Made by a program: the position numbers and the translations under genes
The notes under the pieces: generated by a model
The model's input: only the letters and a program-made list of their open reading frames with translations
What the model was told of the DNA's origin: nothing
Databases searched by the model: none
Shown: positions 15,532-21,174 of the stretch, piece by piece
How positions within the stretch are numbered: position 1 is the stretch's first letter
How the letters are laid out: every line of letters starts with the position of its first letter
From: a virus
Direction: 5' to 3' (one strand)
DNA length: 24,506 nt
Virus record (IMG/VR): IMGVR_UViG_3300021962_000627
Location: 1-24,506 of that record

Positions 15532-16124
15532 GACGAAAAGACATCGCGCATTACTTTTTTTATTGTAGCCTTTTCGACTCTGACAAATGGGCGATACTTA
15601 GAAAGCTGACGATGAAACTCAGGCCATACGACTGGATCGTCAATCTCTTCGTTCCACTTGTCAAGGACGTTGAATGCTACATCAAATGCAATAACAGTTT
15701 CAGCCGCGATCTTACCCGCCATATACATTTTCAAAAGAACTGGATGAGTTTGCTCAACCAGTAGAATACGGCTTACGCTGTTATTGCATTCATCAAGAAT
15801 GGTTTCCAAGTCTTGCTTCAGATAGTATGAAAATGCTTCCATACGTTTCTGCCAGTTGAGATATACCTTCTCTGACTCGGGACCATTCATCTCTCCAACC
15901 CAGCGAACACCTGCGTTGGAGACAAAGTTAGCAACGAAGAAGTTTGTGAGTTCCTCGTCGCTATACTTGCGTTCCAGTTTGCGAAAGAGATACTGATCCT
16001 TGCGCTTCAGGAACGATTCCTCGCTTATCTTGCGCACCTTGCCACTATACTTGATAAAGTCATAATCAGAAGTAAAGTGCAGCTTCAACGCTTGATAGCG
16101 GTTGTATGCTTTCATACCTTCCAT
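15528..16124 (-). CDS. 59: Helicase loader gp59-like
   Basis: A 198-aa protein (T4 gp59 is 217 aa). It matches the family at 'YNRYQALKLHFTSDYDFIKYSGKVRKISEESFLKRKDQYLFRKLERKYSDEELTNFFVANFVSNAGV' read in parts: two helices, then 'RKDxYxFxKLxxKY' and 'NFVSNxxxWVG'. The C-terminal half is helical ('IAAETVIAFDVAFNVLDKW'). gp59 loads the gp41 helicase onto gp32-coated fork DNA. The order 32-59-(insert)-33 keeps the T4 synteny. ATG 16124 overlaps the previous stop (TAATG); a second ATG three codons in (MKAYN) is an alternative. Confidence 0.9.
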   Translation of the reverse strand: MEGMKAYNRYQALKLHFTSDYDFIKYSGKVRKISEESFLKRKDQYLFRKLERKYSDEELTNFFVANFVSNAGVRWVGEMNGPESEKVYLNWQKRMEAFSYYLKQDLETILDECNNSVSRILLVEQTHPVLLKMYMAGKIAAETVIAFDVAFNVLDKWNEEIDDPVVWPEFHRQLSKYRPFVRVEKATIKKVMRDVFSS

Positions 16125-17050
16125 TACAGGGTTACGTCAAGAGGCTCGTGCTTCCAGCCGCGCTCTTTGAACTTCTCGAAGCGCCACTCAGCTGGAATTC
16201 TGTTGCTGTTCTGAACGAGTTTCTTAGCTTTGATAAGATCGTAGACTTCACGAGTGATGTATAGCTTATCCTTAGAAAAATCATACGATACACAGCAGTG
16301 CTTGAAATCAAAATGCTTGACTAGTTCTTCACGAGTCTTATACTTTGTCGTGATATACTGCACGCCAGTTTTTTTGAAGAACACAGTTTGTTCGATCTGT
16401 TTGTTGTTCATGTAATTAGAATTGCCTAGTCGAACATCATCATTACCTTCGGCAGATACGGATAGCTGTTTTACATATTCGCGATTATCAATATCGTCGA
16501 GCATGAATATATCATAGTCTTTGACTGGCTCTTTGTTGAGCATAGAAGCGAAGCAACCTCCAGCGACAACAAGACGAGTCATATCAAGCGCAGTAATCGG
16601 AACTGTATCGAATAGAAGGGCTTTGATAGTCTGTTTGACTTCTAGAATACGACGTTCATCATCAAAAGAGAACAGCTTACTCTTTACATCTCGATGTGGA
16701 TCATCGACGTATGTTGCAGACATAACAGAACCGATAGCACCATGATTTTGCATCGCGCTTTTTACAACTGCACCGAAACCAGCACCTCCGCCAGAGCTGG
16801 CACCGATTGCTCCTGTGTTGACTGCTGTCACTGGAATAGTATTTGGCATGATTGTCTCTATTGCGCTTGATATCACCGAGTATGGAAAATGTGTATCTTC
16901 AAGTTCTGTTCTACCAACAACAGTTCGATTTCCGTTCTTCATATTGGTCAGAACAATGTTGTCCCAAGCATAATCCCTATCGACCGCTAGGTCTGGGATA
17001 TTCATTTGATTGATTGAAGAAATGAGATTGTCGATTGTTGTCTTAGCCAT
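16124..17050 (-). CDS. Nucleotidyltransferase-fold protein inserted between gp59 and gp33
   Basis: A 308-aa protein. A nucleotidyltransferase core begins near residue 155: 'LVVAGGCFASMLNKEPVKDYDIFMLDD', with the Gly164-Gly165 loop and Asp178-x-Asp180 that bind metal in the pol-beta superfamily. The next part, 'IEQTVFFKKTGVQYITTKYKTREELVKHFDFKHCCVSYDF' in pieces, gives further strands and the third-strand region. The first 130 residues have no recognised domain and include a Gly-rich loop ('GAIGASSGGGAGFGAVV'). Substrate is unknown: tRNA, protein or nucleotide are all possible. Its start and stop each overlap the neighbours (TAATG), so it is co-translated with gp33 and gp59. I recall similar proteins in marine T4-like phages. 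Confidence 0.72.
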   Translation of the reverse strand: MAKTTIDNLISSINQMNIPDLAVDRDYAWDNIVLTNMKNGNRTVVGRTELEDTHFPYSVISSAIETIMPNTIPVTAVNTGAIGASSGGGAGFGAVVKSAMQNHGAIGSVMSATYVDDPHRDVKSKLFSFDDERRILEVKQTIKALLFDTVPITALDMTRLVVAGGCFASMLNKEPVKDYDIFMLDDIDNREYVKQLSVSAEGNDDVRLGNSNYMNNKQIEQTVFFKKTGVQYITTKYKTREELVKHFDFKHCCVSYDFSKDKLYITREVYDLIKAKKLVQNSNRIPAEWRFEKFKERGWKHEPLDVTL

Positions 17051-17292
17051 TAGATCGGCAACCTTGATCCAGTGCGTTTGATAAGATTGAGTGACGCAGC
17101 TTCTGACTGAAGCAGCTTACGCATAGTAGGAGTCATGAGCTTGGATACATTCTCAAACTCAAGACCAGTCTTTTCACAGACATCGGTAATCGCTTCGAGA
17201 TAGCTCATACCTTTGTCGCTGATACGAAGTTCCACCATCGAGATGAATGTGTTGGAACTCATGATGCTTGCTACAGCTGCTGTCTCACTCAT
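17050..17292 (-). CDS. 33: Late transcription coactivator gp33-like
   Basis: An 80-aa, mostly helical protein. 'ISMVELRISDKGMSYLEAITDVCEKTGLEFENVSKLMTP' in parts, and 'LQSEAASLNLIKRTGS' match the short gp33 proteins of cyanophage-type T4-like phages; T4 gp33 is 112 aa. gp33 binds the RNA polymerase flap and connects it to the sliding clamp at late promoters. Position beside gp59 and gp32 is the T4 synteny, and exact TATAAATA sites in the window show the pathway is in use. The family is poorly conserved, so the identification depends on synteny as well as sequence. Confidence 0.75.
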   Translation of the reverse strand: MSETAAVASIMSSNTFISMVELRISDKGMSYLEAITDVCEKTGLEFENVSKLMTPTMRKLLQSEAASLNLIKRTGSRLPI

Positions 17293-17831
17293 TTATCATA
17301 TCCTTCGTAGGGGACGTTCTGTGCGCCGCTCCAGAATAGTGTGTTGTCAAGTTTGAGTTTGCTGTTTCCAGCTTCGGCAATCTCAGCAAGAGTGCGATCA
17401 CAGCCAATACACTTTTCGCCGGCTTCGTCAAGCTGACAAATCTTTACACAAGGTGTTTGCTTAGGAACTGTAATAGGGACAGTTGCACGACCACCAACGC
17501 TACGACGAACGATATCTTCGCTAAGTGCTTCTGGATAGTAAAGTTCTAGTGCAGAACAATCTTCGAGGCAGTTGAACCAATGAAACTCGCCAGGACGGAC
17601 AGAAGTATAATCACCTGCTCGAAGAGTGGTGACATCGGTAAGATCATAGTTATTCTTTGCGACATGGATTTCCAGCACTCCTGAGATGACATAGAATCCG
17701 TTCCACTTGTGTTCATGCTTATGCTCCGAGCAGCGATAGCCAGCTTTGACATTGATCTTGTGAAGTTCAACCAGCGAGTTCTGAAACAGAACGCTTGTGT
17801 CACCCCAAACCTTTCCAGTGATGTTTCCCAT
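17289..17831 (-). CDS. Cupin-DUF1289 fusion protein
   Basis: A 180-aa protein of two parts. Residues about 15-100 are a cupin barrel: motif 1 with His37, His39 and His41 ('GYRCSEHKHEHKWNGFYVISG') and motif 2 'GDYTSVRPGEFHWFN' with His84, so a metal-binding site is likely. Residues about 125-160 resemble DUF1289: 'TPCVKICQLDEAGEKCIGCDRTLAEIAE' in parts, with Cys128, Cys132, Cys141 and Cys144 as probable zinc or Fe-S ligands. The fusion is unusual to me, and neither part reveals a substrate. It overlaps gp33 (ATGA) and is co-translated with the Tat-signal gene upstream (TAATG). A role in sensing metal or redox state, or in sugar modification, is speculation. Confidence 0.78.
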   Translation of the reverse strand: MGNITGKVWGDTSVLFQNSLVELHKINVKAGYRCSEHKHEHKWNGFYVISGVLEIHVAKNNYDLTDVTTLRAGDYTSVRPGEFHWFNCLEDCSALELYYPEALSEDIVRRSVGGRATVPITVPKQTPCVKICQLDEAGEKCIGCDRTLAEIAEAGNSKLKLDNTLFWSGAQNVPYEGYDK

Positions 17832-18256
17832 TATACTTCCTTCATCAATTCCTGAATACGTTGGAACAGGCTATTCTTATTTGATTCATAACGACGTTGA
17901 GCCTTACGAGTAATAAACATTCGCATCTTTGCAGATTCGGTTATCGACTTCATATTACGAATATCTGGATCGATATTGTCTAAACGGAAAGAAGAGTATC
18001 CGCACATATATTCTTCATATTCGCGAGCAACATAATCTGCGATCCACTTGGAAGGATCGCTAGTCATTGTATTATATTCTGCCTTGACTCGTGAAAGAGT
18101 TTCAACTGGATCCCACGGAATGGCTTGATCTACAAAGTTTGCGGGTGTAGATAATCCTGGCGATGGATACGAAGATTGATAGATCATCTCTTTTGCAACG
18201 ACAGGACCAGCAGCTGCGCCAAGTCCAAGCATACCAAGAACACCACGACGATTCAT
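17831..18256 (-). CDS. Protein with twin-arginine-like signal peptide (141 aa)
   Basis: The start is ATG at 18256, not the TTG two codons before. The N-terminus 'MNRRGVLGMLGLGAAAGPVVAKE' reads in parts as a twin-Arg pair, a moderately hydrophobic Gly/Ala/Leu core and a possible cleavage site after 'VVA', the layout of a Tat signal. The mature part is helical and charged ('IADYVAREYEEYMCGYSSF', 'MRMFITRKAQRRYESNKNSLF') with no recognised domain. It lies between a small secreted-type gene and the cupin gene. If exported it would act in the periplasm of a Gram-negative host. A lysis or superinfection role is possible, but nothing shows it. Confidence 0.65.
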   Translation of the reverse strand: MNRRGVLGMLGLGAAAGPVVAKEMIYQSSYPSPGLSTPANFVDQAIPWDPVETLSRVKAEYNTMTSDPSKWIADYVAREYEEYMCGYSSFRLDNIDPDIRNMKSITESAKMRMFITRKAQRRYESNKNSLFQRIQELMKEV

Positions 18257-18262
18257 GACCAA

Positions 18263-18445
18263 TCAACCTTTTGGCACACAAGCCAGTTTGTAATTATCCC
18301 AGATACCGCGACCGTATTTCTTTTCTTCAATAAACTTCAACGCATACAAACACGATTCGTAGGTATTGAACTCTTGGAACTTGACGTTCTGACCGTTGCC
18401 AGCGTTACCTGAGAAATATGTAATAACCACAAGAACGTAGATCAT
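18263..18445 (-). CDS. Small membrane-targeted or secreted protein (60 aa)
   Basis: It begins 'MIYVLVVITYFSGNAGNG', a short hydrophobic leader, followed by 'FQEFNTYESCLYALKFIEEKKYGRG' and 'NYKLACVPKG'. The two cysteines in the mature part could form a disulfide, which fits a periplasmic protein. The pattern 'F.s...C..al......C.p' recalls many small secreted proteins of proteobacteria and their phages. The start overlaps the KdsA stop (ATGA), which supports its reality, and it is 6 bases from the Tat-signal gene. Confidence 0.65.
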   Translation of the reverse strand: MIYVLVVITYFSGNAGNGQNVKFQEFNTYESCLYALKFIEEKKYGRGIWDNYKLACVPKG

Positions 18446-19266
18446 CGCCTCAAACCTCGTTTTGATATGATGTCCAATTCTACTAAATCATACAGCAGTT
18501 TCTCGAAGCTGTCAAGATAAATCATGTTCGGACCATCAGATGGAGCGAAGTCTGGCGACTCGTGAACTTCCATGAACAACGCAGCTACGCCAACAGCAAC
18601 AGCAGCGCGAGCCATTGTCGGCACATACTGACGCTGTCCGCCAGAAGTCATACCGTTTCCGCCAGGAAGCTGAACAGCATGAGTGCAATCCATCACAACA
18701 GCGTTGGTGTATTGCTTCATTACTTCCAGAGAACGCATATCGACTACAAGATTGTTGTAGCCAAATGTCGTGCCACGCTCTGTGAACATATACTTGTCGC
18801 AGCCAAACTTACGCAGCTTCTCAGCAACATTCTTCATTTCCCACGGAGATAGGAACTGACCTTTCTTCACGTTGACGGGCTTACCTGTTTCTGCTGCCGC
18901 GCGAATAAGATCAGTCTGTCGGCAAAGGAACGCAGGGATTTGTAAGATATCAGCCTGCACTTGTTCACATTGCCATGATTCGTGAACGTCCGTGAGAACC
19001 TCGATGTTCCTAGCACGGACGGCCTCCATTCCGTAAAACGCCTCGTCGAAGCCGCTACCTCTACTACTATCTGCGGAACTTCGATTCGCTTTATCGAAAG
19101 AGGTCTTATAAATGAAGTTGATTTCTCTGTCGAACTGTTGTCCGACCTTGATACAGATTTCCTTGAGGGACTCTGCCATCATGACTGCGTGATCCTTAGT
19201 CTCGAACGCACAAGGACCAGCGATGATACTCAAGGGTTTGTCATTACCACAGTTTTCATAGAACAT
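18442..19266 (-). CDS. kdsA: 3-deoxy-8-phosphooctulonate synthase (KdsA), metal-dependent class
   Basis: A 274-aa, full-length KdsA. It would condense phosphoenolpyruvate with arabinose 5-phosphate to make KDO 8-phosphate, the precursor of the inner-core sugar of LPS. Visible family blocks are 'TSFDKANRSS', 'VNVKKGQFLSPWEM', 'FTERGTTFGYNNLVVDMR', 'GGQRQYVPTMARAAVAVGVAALFMEVH' in parts and 'APSDGPNMIYL'. Metal ligands of the class II enzymes are all present: Cys19 ('AGPCAFE'), His196 ('CTHAVQ'), Glu233 and Asp244. The related DAHP synthase (AroG-type) is excluded by the ANRSS and GPN motifs. All key residues are intact, so it is probably active. It is embedded in a phage operon with a 3-base gap upstream and ATGA overlap downstream. 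Confidence 0.95.
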   Translation of the reverse strand: MFYENCGNDKPLSIIAGPCAFETKDHAVMMAESLKEICIKVGQQFDREINFIYKTSFDKANRSSADSSRGSGFDEAFYGMEAVRARNIEVLTDVHESWQCEQVQADILQIPAFLCRQTDLIRAAAETGKPVNVKKGQFLSPWEMKNVAEKLRKFGCDKYMFTERGTTFGYNNLVVDMRSLEVMKQYTNAVVMDCTHAVQLPGGNGMTSGGQRQYVPTMARAAVAVGVAALFMEVHESPDFAPSDGPNMIYLDSFEKLLYDLVELDIISKRGLRR

Positions 19267-19269
19267 AGT

Positions 19270-19854
19270 TTAGTCCCACAGTGCGCGATAATACTTTCCA
19301 AACAAACGAAGTCCGTTCTTGATACGCTCGTGATGCGCATCCATACCTTCACGATCCCATCCCGTTCCTTCGGTATAGAACAGATCGTAATCGTTGTCGA
19401 TTTTCATCGCTTCAAACGTCCAGATCATTTCTTCCATAACCCACTTGTAGCGATCCAACGCGAGCGTGTCATTATGCCCAAAATCAGTCTCTTCACCTTT
19501 ACCAAGATGAGGAACGTCTTCTGGATCTGGAGTGAAGTAGCCGTGATTGGTATCACGAAGCTGAACAAGCATAGGATGAATGATGAGCGCAAGCGTGTGA
19601 TCCATCGACCAAGTATCGTAGTTGTCGATGCGAACCTTGACCTTACGTTCAAGATCACCAATTAGCTTGTTGATCGTAAAGTTCAAAACAGTTTGAATGT
19701 GATCACAGATGCGCTCGACGAACTTATCCGTCTTAGTCATCTGATCTGGATCAAGTTGCCAGTATGGCTCCTTATACTTCCAGGAAACATACTTGTCGAA
19801 GAGGGTATATGCGCTGATATGAGTTGTGCGATAAGGACCAATGTAGACTTTCAT
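19270..19854 (-). CDS. Conserved phage protein of unknown function (194 aa)
   Basis: The start is ATG at 19854 with GGAG six bases upstream; the longer reading frame runs into the tRNA gene and is rejected. The protein begins 'MKVYIGPYRTTHISAYTLFDKYVSWKYK', a start I recall from a family common in marine T4-like phages. It is soluble and rich in Asp, His and aromatic residues ('DTWSMDHTLALIIHPMLVQL', 'DRYKWVMEEMIWTFEAM'), and ends with 'HHERIKNGLRLFGKYYRALW'. Several His/Asp/Glu could bind metal, but I see no catalytic motif. It is 3 bases from kdsA. Confidence 0.82.
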   Translation of the reverse strand: MKVYIGPYRTTHISAYTLFDKYVSWKYKEPYWQLDPDQMTKTDKFVERICDHIQTVLNFTINKLIGDLERKVKVRIDNYDTWSMDHTLALIIHPMLVQLRDTNHGYFTPDPEDVPHLGKGEETDFGHNDTLALDRYKWVMEEMIWTFEAMKIDNDYDLFYTEGTGWDREGMDAHHERIKNGLRLFGKYYRALWD

Positions 19855-19869
19855 GATATACTCCAAGAA

Positions 19870-19945
19870 TGGTTCGGGGTGATGGGATCGAACCACCAAC
19901 ATGCGGATTCAAAGTCCGCTGTTCTACCAATTGAACTAACCCCGA
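19870..19945 (-). tRNA. tRNA-Gln (anticodon TTG)
   Basis: A complete cloverleaf. The acceptor stem is TCGGGGT with ACCCCGA, the anticodon stem GCGGA with TCCGC around the loop CTTTGAA (anticodon TTG), and the T arm contains GGTTCGATCC. The 3' CCA is encoded (19872-19870). The U1-A72 pair is typical for glutamine tRNAs. It reads CAA codons, and lies between two protein genes in the same operon, so it must be cut from the message. Confidence 0.96.
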
Positions 19946-19949
19946 ATGA

Positions 19950-20174
19950 TTAGCAACCCACGTTCGTGTCAGTTTCGTTTAGCAATTGCTTGGGAGAAGA
20001 ATGGGAACCAGCTTCGATAAATGAGAGAAGCTCTGTAGCCTTTTCGGTATATGCGCTTGTCGGAGGAGCGGTAACCTTCTCTCCATTTTCCTTGCGCCAA
20101 TAGAGATCCTGATCGACAATACCAATTGCTGTCATAAGAACTTCATAGCGAAGACGCTTATCGTTATAATCCAT
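19950..20174 (-). CDS. Small conserved-type protein of unknown function (74 aa)
   Basis: The start is ATG at 20174 with GAGG seven bases upstream ('MDYNDKRLRYEVLMTAIGI'); an earlier GTG would overlap the hydroxylase stop. It is a helical N-terminal part followed by a polar tail ending in Cys. There is no recognised domain. The good ribosome site and tight packing between the tRNA and the hydroxylase gene support it as real. Confidence 0.6.
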   Translation of the reverse strand: MDYNDKRLRYEVLMTAIGIVDQDLYWRKENGEKVTAPPTSAYTEKATELLSFIEAGSHSSPKQLLNETDTNVGC

Positions 20175-20182
20175 AATGTACC

Positions 20183-20716
20183 TCACGGGTTTTTGTTTGA
20201 ATGCGGAACATCGAATACAAATGTAATTCTATCGACTGTTCCAATATTCTTTGCGGAATGCGGTAACTTGTTATTGAACCAGAAGAAAGTTCCTGGCTTG
20301 ATAACATGTTCTTCACCATCCACTTCATACAGATATTCGCCTTGTAGAGCGAAGTGATATCTATCACGCGAAAGATAATAAGTTCCGTCGTCGATATGAC
20401 GACCAACACGATTGTTGGGCTTTAGCTTGAAGAAAGCTGCGCGAGATGTTTTCTCAATACCCCATCCGCGCAACCAGTCATGAACCTCGTGATACTTATC
20501 GAACAATGGTGTATTCTGCTGTTCTTCGCAGTTCTTCGGGTTGACACGAATAGAAGGAACTGCAGCCATAACAAGCGGAAGAAATCCGTAAGGATCTAAG
20601 TTGCCCGCGATATTATCGTAGGTCGACACAGCTTTCCAATCATCGGGATTGTCGAGTACCTTTTGAAGGATAGGCTTGTAGGATTCGGTAAGACTAATAA
20701 ATCTAAAGTTGCTCAT
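20183..20716 (-). CDS. Aspartyl/asparaginyl beta-hydroxylase-like Fe(II)/2-oxoglutarate protein
   Basis: Starting at ATG 20716 the protein has 177 aa (an in-frame TTG lies four codons upstream). The double-stranded beta-helix signature of the Asp/Asn hydroxylase family is clear: His107-x-Asp109 in 'NRVGRHIDDGTYYLSRDRYHFALQG' (in parts), distal His153 in 'PGTFFWFNNKLPHSAKNIG' and Arg163 in 'DRITFVFDVP', which would hold 2-oxoglutarate. All ligands are intact. Such enzymes hydroxylate residues in proteins or peptides; the phage substrate is unknown. It is the first gene after the tmRNA on the same strand. Members of this family are frequent in marine T4-like phages. Confidence 0.83.
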   Translation of the reverse strand: MSNFRFISLTESYKPILQKVLDNPDDWKAVSTYDNIAGNLDPYGFLPLVMAAVPSIRVNPKNCEEQQNTPLFDKYHEVHDWLRGWGIEKTSRAAFFKLKPNNRVGRHIDDGTYYLSRDRYHFALQGEYLYEVDGEEHVIKPGTFFWFNNKLPHSAKNIGTVDRITFVFDVPHSNKNP

Positions 20717-20882
20717 CTTTACATACAAAGGTCTTCATATCGGGAGTGATGTACTCTATGGCGACTAGTATCACCATAGTAATTATAATTCGAAAACCAA
20801 GCGAAAAGTAAACCAATCATGGCGCATTCTTTCATTAGAGAGGTGGGGGGATTCTGTTCCAAAGCTCCCCCCTTGCTCGTTC

Positions 20883-20924
20883 TTAGGCTGCTAGAGCGTA
20901 AGAGATAGGTGCATTATCGTTTGC
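20883..20924 (-). other. tmRNA tag reading frame, peptide ANDNAPISYALAA
   Basis: From the resume codon GCA (20924-20922) the frame reads ANDNAPISYALAA and stops at TAA (20885-20883). The bases before it, TAGAT-GCA, follow the UAG-N2-GCA arrangement of E. coli tmRNA. The AND(N) start and ALAA end are the conserved parts of tags; the end is the ClpXP recognition signal in bacteria. Confidence 0.95.
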
Positions 20925-20987
20925 ATCTAAAACGCGCTTTCGGTCTCCTCGTAGCTTTACTACGCACGTCGATCCTATTTCGCCCCC

Positions 20988-21069
20988 ATCAAGAATACAC
21001 CGCTGTGTTTCGGTTGGGGCTTACTTATATTCATAAGGTTTACCCATGTAGTCCGTGTCGATGTATTCG
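20988..21069 (-). other. Intervening segment of the permuted tmRNA gene
   Basis: 82 bases between the CCA end of the acceptor piece and the G-run of the coding piece. GAATACA near its 5' end (21068-21062) and TGTATTC near its 3' end (21000-20994) are perfect complements, extending the acceptor stem region into a closed precursor, as expected for a segment cut out by tRNA-processing enzymes such as RNase P and RNase Z/E. It has no coding sign. Confidence 0.75.
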
Positions 21070-21140
21070 TGGTGGAGGCGGTGGGTACTGCCCCCACGTC
21101 CGAAACGTCTATTCCATACGCCTCAACGACCTCAGCATAT

Positions 21141-21174
21141 TATTTATACTAAGCGGTTTGACGTTGATTGTCAA
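21141..21174 (-). promoter_or_regulatory. Overlapping early-type and late-type promoters of the tmRNA
   Basis: Minus strand: TTGACA at 21174-21169, 17 bases, TAGTAT at 21151-21146 (4 of 6 for a -10). Overlapping it, an exact late element TATAAATA at 21148-21141. Either would start RNA near 21139-21133, just before the acceptor piece. The -35 part lies inside the exonuclease gene, whose stop TAG (21151-21149) begins the -10. Confidence 0.6.

Larger units (their letters stand above)
20841..21138 (-). ncRNA. ssrA: Two-piece circularly permuted tmRNA (ssrA), alphaproteobacterial type
   Basis: Reading the minus strand, the acceptor piece comes first (start near 21138, not exactly fixed; CCA end at 21072-21070). 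It holds TTTCGGAC, as in E. coli tmRNA, then a T stem GTGGG/CCCAC and the acceptor strand CGCCTCC plus ACCA. An 82-base intervening segment follows, then the coding piece from 20987: GGGGGCG, which pairs with all seven acceptor bases (one G-T), a D-like GGATCGACG, the tag frame and a 3' hairpin GGGGGG/CCCCCC (20872-20867 with 20850-20845). CCGAAA (20943-20938) can pair with TTTCGG (21105-21100) to join the pieces. tmRNA rescues stalled ribosomes and tags their products for proteolysis. The permuted order is known from alphaproteobacteria. The 3' end near 20841 is approximate. Confidence 0.93.

Noticed and set aside
19855-19902. Upstream extension of the 194-aa gene to 19902.
   Set aside because: It would run through the tRNA-Gln gene; ATG 19854 has a proper ribosome site.
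20719-20835. 38-codon minus-strand ORF (MKECAMIGLLFAWF...) between the tmRNA and the hydroxylase, with a TATAAT at 20787-20782.
   Set aside because: It has no ribosome site, odd composition, and the start lies at the tmRNA 3' end. The TATAAT has no good -35 at 16-18 bases. The stretch is more likely a short spacer or leader.
20845-20872. GGGGGG/CCCCCC hairpin considered as a rho-independent terminator.
   Set aside because: No T tract follows on either strand; it fits better as the 3' structural hairpin of the tmRNA coding piece.
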